Source: Melastoma dodecandrum
Taxonomy: Eukaryota; Streptophyta; Magnoliopsida; Myrtales; Melastomataceae
Direction of reading: 5' to 3'
Assembly: GCA_029817715.1 (NCBI GenBank)
Contig: JARUPY010000606.1
Location: 8,898,382-8,962,381, forward strand
DNA length: 64,000 nt
Shown: in pieces, positions 23,225 through 36,300 of the stretch
Position numbering within the stretch: the stretch's first letter is position 1
Layout: every line of letters starts with the position of its first letter
The notes under the pieces: model-generated
Database searches by the model: none
What the model was told of the DNA's origin: nothing
What the model saw: the letters and a program-made list of their open reading frames with translations, nothing else
Position numbers and translations under genes: made by a program

Positions 23225-24721
23225 TCACTGACTATTCGTAATCGGGCTTTTTTTGGAGGGTTATCGGACAAAAAAAGAAAAAAAAAAAAAGAACAGAGGG
23301 GAAGAGAGGTCTGGGAGGGGGTGATTGGGGTTTGTCGGAGTTTGGGAATTTGGGGGAATCTGCAACTGCAACAGTCCGGATGTTTTTTATTTTCTCTTCA
23401 CTATCTAACCCAATCTGTACGTGTCTTCAATTGGGACTGAAAAACAGCACATCATCTCCTTCTTCGGATTGGCAAATTCTAGTGGTAAAAAAGCTTTCTT
23501 GCTCTTTTCCATTTTTTGTGCTCATCTGGTTTCTATTGACTAATTCCAAAGTCTTTGCGAGTCTTCCAACACTCAAGGCCTACCTACGAACGACTTCCAT
23601 CTAGCTTTTTTTTTTTCGTTTCTTATAAGGCACGTCCCGCAATTATTACATAAAACACTCACAAAAATTTGACCAGATGACGAAATCGAGATTGCTATTT
23701 TGCCTACCAAACATGATAACTCGTCATGACACATCACAGTCCATGTTAAGCACCACGAAGACTGTTACAATCAAATAAGCTAAAAAAAGTATAACAAAAA
23801 AAAAAAAAAAGACCCATCACTTTGAAAATTTTTGTGGCCTTGCATAGCCATCGAATTAACTCAACTAAACACCCTCAGTTCATAATATTTCTAATTGTCA
23901 ACCACGTAAGAGTGACTAAGAAAACAAAATCAAATTAACTACAAAAAGGGAGACCTTCACTCCCTAACATGCACAAAAAAGCGTCAGCTCCTCAGTCTCG
24001 CTTGTGCCACAAACGAACGACTATTGTATAGACTACAGCTCGAAACGCCACAGGACCAGCAGAGCTTCATACAAAAAAGAGATATTCGGGGTTTATATCT
24101 AAACCTTGCCATGATTTTCAGTTCTCGTTATACACTCCTTACAGAAAGAGATATGTGGGCCAGTTCCCTAGGGTAAATACACCAGATAGATAGGTTACAA
24201 CATGAATTGCGTACTATCTATCATCAACAGAATGGAAACCACAAGTGGCCAACTGCCTCCAACCTCGTTAAAAGGGCAAATACTACTCCGGGGTGGATTC
24301 CCGACATACTACTATAACTTGGTACAATAAGTCATCTTCGGGACTCCATTACCACAAACCCTAAACCTATTTTGAAACCAAATCACCTCAAACCAATCAA
24401 ATTCAAAACCGGAAGACAACGAGATCAACGCCAGCATGAGGAACTTGATTGATAGGCCACAAATAATCAAGCAAAACCCAGAAAAAGTCATCCTTCCACC
24501 TCTGAAATGCAGAGAAAACTACACAAATCGACCAACAATTGATATATCAAAATTAAAATATTATATCAGGACAAAACCCACTAATGCAAGAACGCAAGAG
24601 CAGTTGCCATATCACATCAATCCTGATTAAGAAAAAGGAGATGTTGATCAAATAAAGGCTGGCGATTTGCAAAATGTCTAGAACAAAACCGAAGAAAAAC
24701 AGAGCACATATGCAGAAGATC
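23225..24721. other. Intergenic region: ARM-repeat gene upstream and RPL27A 3' flank
   Basis: A poly-A run at 23275-23290 and GA-rich stretch (to about 23330) form the probable 5' leader of the - strand ARM-repeat gene. The remainder is AT-rich without recognised genes or repeats; the part next to 24721 should hold the RPL27A 3' UTR. Confidence 0.6.
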
Positions 24722-25162
24722 CTACGCGGTGAGAACAACAGCCCCACCATTCTCCTTGATCTTCTTCTCAGCATTCTTGGATACGAGCTTAGCTTTGACG
24801 ACGACTGGCTGGCCAGCAGGCAAGACGCCCTTCCCCAAAACCTTAAAGAAACCAAACTGAGTGACATCAATCAACGGGACGCCGCCCTTGCCGGACTTCT
24901 CCTTGACGTCCTCGGGGACAAGAGACCAGAGCTTATCGACGTTGACAGTGGGGCAGAAGAACTTGTTTTTGAGCTTGTGGAAGTAACGCATCCCGACCTT
25001 ACCGAAGTAACCGGGATGGTACTTGTCGAAAAGGATCCGGTGGTGGTGCATCCCTCCGGCGTTACCTCGACCGCCGGGGTGCTTTCTGTGCTTGCCGATT
25101 CGCCCGTGGCCGGCGCTGACGTGGCCTCGCTTCTTGCGGTTCTTCTTGAACCTGGTCGTCAT
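24722..25162 (-). CDS. RPL27A: 60S ribosomal protein L27a (uL15)
   Basis: Intronless frame of 146 residues, exactly the usual length in plants, with no stops. The N-terminal [20 protein letters not shown] block, the glycine/histidine-rich [20 protein letters not shown] segment, [11 protein letters not shown] and the C-terminal GGAVVLTA end are hallmark uL15 sequence. It is a structural component of the cytosolic large ribosomal subunit, binding 25S rRNA. The gene is divergent from ABCB26, and its promoter side carries a telo-box and site II motifs typical of plant ribosomal protein genes. Intact; expected to be functional. Confidence 0.98.
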   Translation of the reverse strand: MTTRFKKNRKKRGHVSAGHGRIGKHRKHPGGRGNAGGMHHHRILFDKYHPGYFGKVGMRYFHKLKNKFFCPTVNVDKLWSLVPEDVKEKSGKGGVPLIDVTQFGFFKVLGKGVLPAGQPVVVKAKLVSKNAEKKIKENGGAVVLTA

Positions 25163-25529
25163 AGTCGGTGGCGGCCAATGTCTAGGGTTTCAAGAAACCA
25201 CCAATCTATAGGGGTATTTATATTATTTGGAGGTGAAATTACTATTTTGCAAGAAATGGACTGGGCTGAATGTGGGCTTTTTCTGAGTGATGACCGGATA
25301 GGACCAGGTCCAATTGGGTGACCTAGTGTAACTAAACTTCTGAAATAATATAATCCTTATCCTCGGTTGCCACTTCATTGGCTTTTTTTAGGAGAATTTC
25401 GACCAATTTTGTGGTCCTACGTGGTCGTATTTCAGAGAAGAGGACGACCATCTCCCCCCCACCCCCCCCTTTTTTATTTCTTTTTGACACCAAATCCCAT
25501 CTAACCGACCACCCCAAAAGAAAAGCACA
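25163..25529. promoter_or_regulatory. Divergent promoter region between RPL27A and ABCB26
   Basis: Only 367 bp separate the two opposed start codons. On the RPL27A side it has a telo-box (TAGGGTTT on +, so AAACCCTA on -) at 25183-25190 and two site II-like TGGGCT motifs at 25262-25267 and 25273-25278. Telo-box plus site II is the known combination in plant ribosomal protein promoters. A C-rich tract (25455-25470) lies on the ABCB26 side. Confidence 0.7.
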
Positions 25530-28500
25530 ATGTCTCTCCGACACCCAACCTTCACTCAGTCTTCCTGCCTCCTCACTCCCCATCGCCGCCGCCCCGGCCT
25601 CCTCCTCCTCCTCCTCCCTCGCCACCCCCTCTCCCTCTCCCGTCCAACCTCTACCTCCCTTAGACGCCATGTATCGCTCTTCCCTCGAGCCTCATCTTCC
25701 GTCAACGGCTCTGTACTCAAGGAGGAGCTTTCCCTTGACGATGATGGTGAGTTTCGGAACGCCGATAAGGTCGGTAGACGGAGGTGGGGGGATTCCGTCC
25801 GTTCGGTCTTGCCTGGGGGCGCGTGGTGGGATCTCCCCGAGGACGTCGACGTCAAGCTCATGGCCAAACCCGTCACGCTCTGGCTCGCCCTCTCTCGGAT
25901 GTGGGAGCTCGTCGCGAGAGACCGATGGGTCATCTATTCTGCTTTCTCCGCTCTCGTCCTTGCCGCCGTAACATCTCTCTCTTCACCCCTCCTTTCGTTT
26001 CCCCCCTCTTCTTAATATTCATTTTGCGCATGGATGAGTTTCGTTTGTTTCACTGCCGTTAGGTTCCTTTCTTTCCCCTAAACGGTTATTTTCTTCATGC
26101 AGCTCTCGGCAATTACTATTCCCCATTACTTGACTTCGTCAATTTTCTCGGCTCAGAGTGGCAACGTCCTGGTTTTTCGCCGGAACGTGTATCTGTTGGT
26201 TGTTCTGTGCATTGTCGCGGGAATTTCCAGGTTGAAACCTCGTCTGATCAAACAGGTCTTCCTTCTTTTGGTTATATCTGCCCTAGCCATCTTCCCATAT
26301 TGGGAACATCTGTGATCAGCACCTTCCGTGTTTACAATTGCTCCCCTGGGCTTTGACCGGCTTATCCATGATGATTAGCTTTTCTTAACAGGTTCTTTTT
26401 GTGTTTTTCTCTTTTATGCAAAAGTTGGAGGCTTTCTCTTTTCCCTCAAGTGAACATGTCATTTTTTTCTGCAACTGTATACGGAGTCATTTGCAACATC
26501 TTTGTTTGAGCAGCCACATCCCTTTACGTCTCCATAAAGCTTTTCTTCTAGCATTGAATGGTTTTCCTTCATACTTTTAGAATAGTTTACCTTACTGATG
26601 ATTCCTTTCTGCCTGGCCATGAAAAACAACTCAGTGGTGTACGGGGTTGCTGTTTTGGCATTGCAAACATGATCCTTGTAAGTTTTTTTTTTTTTGTATT
26701 TGGAATTTTCCTCTAGATAATTAACTCGACTATTTCTGATCAGTTGCTTTTACTACATTACTTTTATATTTGAATAACGTTGATTTTTGTGTCACTTCCG
26801 TTAACTATATTAGGTCAAGCGAATGAGGGAAAGATTATATCAATCTCTCCTTCTACAGGTACTGGAGGTTGTGTTTAGTCAATTTCTTTCTGTGGCTTGA
26901 AGATCTCTTTGTTTCTGTTTAGATAAGTGTTCTCTTATATATTTTCCATTAGGATATATCATTTTTTGACGAAGAAACGGTTGGCGACTTGACAAGCAGG
27001 CTGGGTGCAGATTGTCAACAAGTATCACGTGTCATAGGAAATGATCTGAATCTGATTTTGCGCAATGCCCTTCAGGTTCCTTTATACCATTTATGTCCCA
27101 AGTCCTTACAAACTTCCATGACAAGTTAAAGCTTTATCAGCGATCTCACTTTTCCTCATCTAGGGTACAGGTGCATTGATCTACTTGCTGACTCTATCTT
27201 GGCCTCTGGGTCTTTGCACTTTGTCCATATGCTCCACTTTAGCAATGATTATGCTAATTTACGGACAGTAAGATATTCATTTCAACAGACACCACCCATT
27301 ACCTGTATTTGTCAAATTGCTGATGATGCCTGGAATTTGGAGCAGTTGCTCAGGGAGTGTAATCATTTAAGCCTGATTGGCTTTTTTCCCCTCGTGTGTT
27401 CTTGTTCACATAGATATCAGAAGAAAATAGCAAGGTTAATCCAGGAGTATACTGCATCAGCCAATGAAGTAATATGAACAACTCTTTAGCCTAGATTCTC
27501 TCTTTTCTGAATATTTTTAGCAATTAAAGTCAGTTCCTCTTATTGCTGCCCAATGTAGGTAGCTCAAGAGACACTTTCCCTAATGAGAACAGTTCGTGTT
27601 TATGGAACAGAAAGTCAAGAAACCGGAAGGTGGTACTTATTAGAAAGATACTTTAATTTGTTTATATTTTAATGAATTGAGATTGGATTAACAGTGTCTA
27701 GCTTACCATTGTTGATTTTGATTAAAAGGTACGGTAAATGGCTTGAAAAATTAGCTAGCATCAGCTTGAAGCAGAGTGCTGCATATGGCTTCTGGAATTG
27801 GAGTTTTAACACTCTTTACCACTCCACGCAGGTTTGCCTGTTTATGGATTTATCAGATTTGTTTGGTTGCTGGTTCTGTATCATGGAGCTGTCTGTCGTC
27901 ATTTCATGATTGGCGCATTAGAGAAGGATAAACACCTTTCTTCGAAGGACATCACTATCTTATTTAGGCATTGCAAATTAGTATTCAGGAAACTTAATCT
28001 AATATATGAGGTTCATTGCAGTATTTTGGTAAATTGATATGTCATTGAGCATTACTTGGCAAAGCATTATTGGCACATATTATCGGTAGATATCTGTGAT
28101 ACACCATACGTTTTTTAGAACTTATGTTCGAAATAAGACGTAGGGCCTTGCTTGGTTTTACCCCTTGGTTTTTACCCCTTGGTGCACTGGCATGTGCCTG
28201 ACCGAAAATATTGCGCCATCTTCAGTAGGCGTGGATCTCATTTCAACTTGTCTGGGTGGTGACCCCCTTACCAAATGCTGTTAGCTGTATATTTCAAAGT
28301 GTAAATGCTTTATTAGGTTTCAGCTTCTTGGTTTTCCAGTAAATGTTGCTGTAAAAGGCAACTTTTACCCTGGTTTCTACCATATAAATCTGAAAGTTGT
28401 GCCTTCCTTTTTCTTTTCCTGACATTGTCATTTTCTCTTCAATGTTATTTATAGGAATTTTTCAAAGGAAGTTTCAAAATCACATGTTTTGTACAGTTAA

Positions 28501-31410
28501 GTGTGCTTAAATTGAGACCGGTGTGATTTATTGTTGCATCATGTATGTTGTGTAGGTCATTGCTGTTCTAATTGGCGGGATATATATTCTGAAAGGTCGT
28601 ATTACAGCGGAGAGACTTACAAAGTTCATACTGTACAGTGAGTGGCTAATTTATTCAACATGGTGGGTGGGAGACAATTTATCATCATTGATGCAATCTG
28701 TTGGTGCGAGTGAAAAGGTCTTCCAACTGATGGATCTTCGCCCTAGTAACCAATTCATCTCCGAAGGCAAGTGTGTCTGTGGTGTGCTGCAGCTGCTTTA
28801 GAATTTATGGTTAAACATCTCAGTTTTTTCTTCCAAATTTGTGCTGTGTGTTTGGAGATCATTTTTCTGATTAAGTTGATTATGAAGAAGTTTTTAGTAG
28901 ATTTATGAATTGTATTTTTTGTCTACCCTAAGTTGTATGTTTATACAAGATAATTTTTGCTTTTTGATCTGTCCAACGAACTTTAGTTGCCTTTTATCTG
29001 GCGGCCTTTTATTGTGTTGCAGGATTAAAGTTTCCGAAGCTTGTGGGACACATTAAATTCAATGATGTCTCATTCTACTATCCTTCAAGGGCATTGGTAA
29101 TTTTATGTCACTATATTTGTAGTTCCAAAATGGCCATACTCATATCCCCTTGTCCTTTGCTGTTTGTTGTTTCTGATGCGATGCTGATTTTCTCTGGCAG
29201 CCCTTCTTTTAATGCTTCTCATTCTTTTTTATTCCTGGCTGTTGTTGTCTGCTAATAAATCCATCGTCTATTTCCATCTGTTCTTTAGACTGTGTAACAT
29301 ACTTAGAGTGACCGGAATCAGGCAGCCTTTACTTTTTGAGATTTTTATTGTCTTACTCGTTGGAATAAGATTTATGCTTTTGTGGATTCACTTATTTGAT
29401 TCTTTTCCAGGTGCCTGTTCTCCAACATGTAAACCTTACCGTGAATCCTGGTGAAGTTGTTGCAATTGTAAGCAGTTGTTTTCAGTGCAGAGTCTTATAA
29501 TTTTTTAGCATACTGATCATCGATATCACTTTAAACATATAATATATTTCAGGTTGGCCTAAGTGGCAGTGGGAAAAGCACTATTGTGAATCTTCTGCTC
29601 CGCCTATATGAGCCAACAAATGGTCAGGTGACTTTTCTCAGCCATGGAGAACATAATTCTGTTTTGGTTGCCTGTGAATGTTACTTTGGATGATTGGAGG
29701 TATGGCAGTACTTGTGAACATATCTCTCGTGATTAGATGCAAGACGTCCAGTTCTTAAGGTTACAAGGTTTGGTGGTTGTTGTCAATCAGCTATATTATT
29801 TTTATTCATCCAACCCCTTGGAAACTGTCATTGATACTACGTAGCTTTACATTACATTGATTTAAAGCCCATGTGATCAGTTTATTTAATCCCAGTACAC
29901 TAGCTACAGTGATAAATGCCACATATTGCTTACCCTTTAATCTGACTACTTCCATAAAAACAGGTCATGTTGGATGGAGTTCCTTTGAAAGATTGGGATG
30001 TCATATGGCTAAGAGAAAAGATTGGATTCGTTGGACAGGTTTTTGACTATCCATAAGCATAACTTGTAGGTTTTGAAATGATTGTTTTGAAATCCTAACT
30101 AGTATCTGGACAGGAACCTCGCCTTTTTCGCATGGATATAACTTCAAACATAAGATATGGATGCACAAGAAAAGTTTCTTTGGAGGATGTTGAGTGGGCT
30201 GCGAAGCAGGCATATGCTCATGACTTCATTGTGTCTCTGCCTGATGGCTACAAGACCATTGTTGATGATGATTTACTTAGTGGAGGGCAAAAACAGCGAA
30301 TTGCTATTGCTCGAGCATTACTAAGGGACCCAACAATTTTGATTTTGGATGAGGCGACTAGCGCACTCGATGCGGAGAGTGAGCATAATATTAAGGTTAG
30401 CGTTTCTTGCCCGCACTTAACAGTGAAAGGAAATGAAAAAAAATGTGGGAGTGACTCGGAGTATAACGATATTCATCTATGGAAAGAGAAAGTTGATACA
30501 TTCTTGTTCCTTATGTTCAAGGGTGTACTTCGTGCTGTGAGAAGTGACTTGACTTCAAAGAGATCCATAATAGTCATTGCTCATAGGTCAGATCTTGTCC
30601 TGGTCTTTTATTTGTCATGTGCTACTATGTCTCTGAATGAAGTGTCGTCTCTTTCTGCAGGCTTTCCACCATACAAGCTGCAGATAGGATTGTGGTGATG
30701 GATAGTGGCAAAATCATCGAGGTTTGCATTTAATATATGTTTATTCTAGGGAAATCCCTTTCCTGATGATTTATTATTCCTTTTCCAACTATTGACCTGT
30801 TTAGCCTTGAATTCCTTTCTGTAGTATCTGGATTTGAGATATTTTGAAGTCCATGTGATTGTTTTCTTATGGAACTCAAACCTAAACAGTAACTCCAGAA
30901 AATTATTGTGTTTCACTCTGGAACTAAGTCACTTGACTTGAATTGGATGAATCTATATTTACCAGAAAAAGAACAGAAAAGAGAATTACCCTAGACAGTA
31001 CCTTGAGAAAATTGTGATTTTTTTATTTGGCAGCAGAGATAATAGTGTCTGAATGGGGCTAAAACTCTTTGCTTTCACTGCTCTAAATTCTTCTTGAAAA
31101 TTGTGGAAATATGTAAATTTGATTTCTGCATTGTTGTTCACTGAAATGAATGTTTTAATCAAGAAGAAAACTTGGTAACATGATTTGAAAATCTAACTCC
31201 AAAAACATAAAATTAATTGGGAGCAAAATTCTCCCTAAGCATCAAAAAAAGAAAAACGGAATGTATGGTGTCTTGGAAGGCTTCTCCAAAGCTTGTGAAT
31301 AGGAACGTCACAATATGTTGTCTGTGCAGATGGGCAGCCATGACGAGCTCCTCCTCAACAATGGCTTGTATGCGCAATTGACAAGAAGACAGGCGGATGC
31401 AGTTGCATGA
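25530..31410 (+). CDS. ABCB26: ABCB26/TAP1-type plastid half-size ABC transporter
   Basis: Eighteen exons join in phase to 697 codons (696 aa), close to the 700 of the Arabidopsis protein: 25530-25967, 26103-26230, 26635-26677, 26814-26858, 26953-27075, 27164-27267, 27414-27468, 27559-27629, 27729-27831, 28556-28766, 29023-29096, 29411-29467, 29553-29627, 29964-30038, 30114-30395, 30522-30586, 30661-30721 and 31330-31410. The Ser/Arg-rich N-terminus looks like a plastid transit peptide. A transmembrane domain follows, then one nucleotide-binding domain with Walker [10 protein letters not shown] (about 486-494), signature LSGGQ (about 589-593), Walker B ILILDE (about 609-614) and the H-loop IAHR. 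A single TM plus NBD unit means it works as a dimer; the substrate is not known from sequence. The intron after 28766 has a GC donor. All others are GT-AG. No stop or shift: intact. Confidence 0.95.
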
Positions 31411-33371
31411 TTTAATTGCTGCAATTGACAAAGCAATTTTTCATTGGGGAGGAGCATACAAAATGATGAGGAATGTCAGACCCCTAATAGCAAATCTCTG
31501 ATGCTGTTTTTGGTCAACCTTTTCATAGAGCATACAAGGATAAGAGGAAGTGACTGAAAACTTCCATTCTATCAGTCTCAATGCACAGTTTATATAGAAT
31601 TTAAAGAAATATGTCCAGTGATATGAACCAACTAATCTGCTATGGCTCAATGTATGGCCACAGACGCCATGGGCTTGTAATTCTTTGCAATATCTGTAAC
31701 TGAAGGAGATGTAATCCAACAGCGAACTTTCATTTGCATAACTACATTTTGGGGGGTGCTTTCCAGCACGGACTATTGCAGTGTAAAATTGATCTGGTAA
31801 TTTCTTCTTGGACTACAGTGGGTCGTGGTTCAGATAGATGAATGTTTATGGTCATTTTTTTGTCTTATCTAATCACTTCTATATAGGAACTTATTAACTT
31901 GTTGAATATTAATTGTGTCCTCTGTCATATTATCATTTCGACAATTCCGTTGTTCACTAGTTCAGTTGTTCCTGGAAAGGGGAGTTGCCGATCTCGTAAT
32001 TTTTCAAAAACTTTCAGTTTCCTTCAATGTGGGAACTTTCTTTCTGGGATAAATGCAAAACAACGTTGTCCGGTAAGGCGGACACAGTTTTTGATGCAAC
32101 GTCTTTCCATTCACAGAGGCTGACCTTAAGCCGTACAAATTTCAACTTCCTGCCACGGAGATGAGATTTGACGTTCGTTCGCAAAATTAAGGTTGATATT
32201 TCACTATTACATCATTAATAACGATTTCATGTTTTTTGCCAACATTCATGAAATCGATTTCGATTTTAAAAGATTTAGATTTCTTTGTTTAAAACAACGG
32301 TTTCATGTAATTGACGCATAAAATTGAATTTTCAAGAGGTTTCAAACTTCATTTTGGGACTAGAAAATCATACTTTCAATTTAAAATTTTAAATTATTTA
32401 TCCTATTTCGCGGAAATTTTAAGGACATCACTTCAAACACAATTTTGATTGCCTTTTGCTAGTATGGTGAGACTGAGGGCTACAAAGCTATTATAAATAA
32501 CGTTAGTCTAATATTTCGTCACAAATCACACAAATGTCTTTTAAATCAATCGTAATATTTTTAAAGTTGAATTAAATAAATTATTTGATAGAATTTTAAA
32601 ATTATTATTATATTTTATATAATCAGTAGAACGCAAAATATGATCTCAACTTTGAGCCAACTTTTTGTTTTGTTAATAACTTAGTTTGTTATATAATTTT
32701 GTCATTATCTTTTATTTTTATTTTGATTTTGGCCAATTATGAATTTCTTTTAGCGAAAGCCAAATAAGGCATTAATATAGTCAAACCCGTGTACTATAAT
32801 AGTGGAGTTTCGACCCCTCATTCACTCGTCTCATAATATACTTTATCCATAGTAGTCGCGCCCTAATAGAACATCATCCGACCTTCATCAATTTTTCATA
32901 TTTTTTGACAACATCAGCAACTATCGTTAACTTCGGCTTCTAATTCACTTAATTTGTTCATTAAAATTTTATAATAAAAAAATAAATGAAAGGTTTTAAT
33001 ATTATTTCTTATTTTTTTTTTAATTTTTTTTTTCTTTTTTAGTCAATAAATGAAAATTATCTATTAAAGTCACTTTTGCACGATAACATTTAATATCAGT
33101 CAAAATCAAAATTAAAATAAAAATTAATTATAAAACTAAAAAACAAATTAAATTAATGATAAATTTGAGTACATAAATATTTTGCCATAAATCGTTCCGA
33201 AAGTTCTACGGCTCCACCCACTTCAAGACTCGCCGTCGTGCCCTAAAGGAGTCCCAAAAGTGGATTGGCAACGGTATGACTACCGGCCTGCTCGCCGCCG
33301 TCGGCCCTGTACCCAGCCCCACTCCATCCGTCCTTTGCGGAAAGGATATCGATCCGACGACGTTGGAAACG
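31411..33371. other. Intergenic region, ABA3 upstream
   Basis: No gene recognised. Strongly AT-rich, with a T-rich run at 33010-33045. The last about 190 bp before 33372 become GC-rich; this is the probable ABA3 leader, and it leaves the reading frame open upstream (from 33276) without family-like sequence. Confidence 0.6.
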
Positions 33372-36300
33372 ATGGACAAGGACAAGGAGCAATTCCTCAA
33401 GGAATTCGGCGCAGACTATGGTTATCCTGACGGCCCCAAGTCCGTCGACGATATTCGAGCCACTGAGTTCAAGCGATTGCAGGATGGTCTTCTTCTGCTT
33501 CTTCTTCATCTTCTTTTTGCTTATTTAATTGGTTAGTCATCTCCTATTGTGCCCGATGAGCCTCCGGATGATTGATTTTGGTATCGGCAGGTATTGTGTA
33601 CTTGGATCATGCCGGAGCGACTCTATACTCGGAGTTGCAGATGGAAGCGATATTTAAGGATCTTTCTACCACCCTTTACGCAAATCCCCGTATCCTTATC
33701 TGTCACTGTCTCCTTGTTTTGTCCTCGGGACATTGGCCGTGTGATCTATTGGATAAACGATTCTTATTTCTTTATCTGTCTAAGAGCGCTTTGCCTTTCC
33801 TTTGAGCACCAGGCCAGGTTGTCTCTTGCCTGCCCATGGATTCAGCAGAACGAATAACTTCAAGATCAACAAAATAAACGGAATTCCAGATGTTTAGAAT
33901 CAAGCCAACCGACGTTTATTGGAGACTTTTTTCTATGATCTATGATCAGCTCCCTCCATATTCTGCTGATTGTGAGTAGTACACCCTTGATCGTGAAATA
34001 TCGATTGAACAATAAAGAAACCTTGCTACCTGAGCTTAATTTTAGATTCTCAGAATCCTGGTCTGTGTGGACCATCCTGCTAACTGAACACCCCACCTCA
34101 GGGGCATTAGATGAACTCCCTTTGGTTCATGTGATGTGAGGATGCTGTCAGCTTAACGAGCCATTGTATATTTTACATTATTTTTTGGCTCTAGCCTAAA
34201 TAATTCCGTTGGTTACTTGTTAATGCATCCAAACAAATTCCAATTCCTTAAAACTATGTAACGAAGATAGCCAAAGTGATGCTGGCATGACAACTTCTGA
34301 CATTGTGAGGGAAGCTCGGGAGCAGGTAATCTGTGATATATACAACTTCATGTACCCTATCTAAGTTTTTCAATCTCCAAAACTTTACTATCGGTGTGAT
34401 GGTAATGGCTTCATGTTAGATGAGCTGTTAGCTAAATTGACCGGTCCTTTCTGCCTATCTGTTCCGACCTTTCGATTATGTAAGAGTCCAAACTGTTTTT
34501 TTTGGGTCTGATCTCATTAATTCGGTTTCATTTTATTTTCTGTCTGCAGGTTCTTGACTATTGCAATGCATCTCCTATGGACTACCGGTGTATATTTACT
34601 TCTGGTGCAACTGCTTCCCTGAAGCTAGTTGGGGAATCGTTCCCATGGACTTATAGGAGCTGTTTCATGTATTCAGTGGAGAATCATAACAGTGTTCTTG
34701 GAATAAGAGAGTATCCATTATCTTCTATTGGCATAGATTTATTCTTTTGCATGGCTTTGGAAGTACATATCAGTAGATACTCCATATTCTAGAGATTGGA
34801 TAATTGCCAGCTATATTACCTGTTATCGCTCTTCCTGATCCTATCCTACATGAATTATAAATTCAGTGTCTCATTCCACTCTGTTGGGTGTTCATTGATA
34901 TGAAGGTGCCCCTGCCTGGGAATGAATCAGGTTATCAGTGGTTGTTCAGGTAAAGTTAACATTTCTACTTCATTCATATGGTTTCTTCTTTTCCATTGAA
35001 TTTCTTTGCGAAGTATGACGGTTTACATTTAATGCTAAAAAACTTGCACCACGGTTCTGTTCTTCCATAGTGACGGAATTCAGGTTAGTTGATTTGATAT
35101 GATATTTGGCAAACAATTATGGAGGGTTCAAGGCGTGAAAATAGTCTTTTTTATAAATAATTGCAAGAATAGATTTCATTGGACACATCCTGCTCTACCC
35201 TATGCTGTCCAACAATCTGGCTACATGTCCTTCCTCAACCATTCCAGATATGCTTTGCAGCAGGGTGCTTCAGCTTGTGCCATTGATATTGAAAATCCTG
35301 ACAATAGTTGCACAGGTTCCTTGAAGATTACGAGACACCCATTACAAAGGAGATGCTTCTTGAATGACAAAGCACCTGGTAATCAACTGTACTGTCATGA
35401 CAAAAGTTTTGTATTTCATTTCCATGATGATGTGTGGCTGCATGTGTGCATCGGCACACGTAACGATCTGAACTCTGTCGAACTATCCGAGATATTGTCT
35501 TGTTTGGCCTTATGTCTCATCAGGTTGCTACAATGTTCACTTCTGTTTTTATGATGATGAAAATCATTAGTTGAATGTTTGTCTGTGTTTATTATCTGTC
35601 CATTTGTTGGTATCGTGTAAGCTTGCTTTTGTTTGTCTTTATAGACAATTGTTCATCCCTGACATCCAAATTAGGGGGAAAGGAGGTTAACGTTGTTAGT
35701 TATTCTTTCATGAGAAGTAGTGGACTGCATTGTTCTTTTTTCTTCAGAAATATTTGTATAATTTAGTTGGTAACAATTCATGGGTGCTGTCGAAAGATAT
35801 TGTCTTGTTTGGCCTTATGTCTCATTCGGTTGCTACAATGTTCACTTCTGTTTTTGTGATGATGAAAAACATTAGTTGAATGTTTGTTTGTGTTTATTAT
35901 CTGTCCGTTTGTCGGTATTGTGTAAGCTTGCTTTAGTGTGTCTATATAGACAATTGTTCATCCCTGGCATCCAAATTAGGAGGAAAGCAGGTTTTTTATA
36001 TGCAATGCTTTCATGAGAAGTAGTGGATTGTTCTTTTTTCTTCAGAAATATTCATATAATTTAGTTGGAAACATTTCATGGGATGCAACTTGTACTGGAG
36101 ACTGTCAGAAGTTCGATTAATCTATGCAACGACACTTTTGATGGGTAGGGTTTAGATGTCGTTCAATCTTTAGAGATTTTTAGTTATTCATTTCCTTTAA
36201 ATTGTGAGCATACCATTTTTATATAAACTATTGAATAAACTGTTCTATTATCAATAAATTTGTCTCTTGCGGACGGAATATTCTGAATGTGAGTTTGGGT

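Noticed and set aside
25378..25971. 197-codon + frame over the first ABCB26 exon
   Set aside because: The frame is not the one that joins later exons; low-complexity Ser/Pro content fits a shadow frame.
30132..30698. 188-codon single open frame as a separate ATPase gene
   Set aside because: It is an ABCB26 exon (30114-30395) read through into the next intron.
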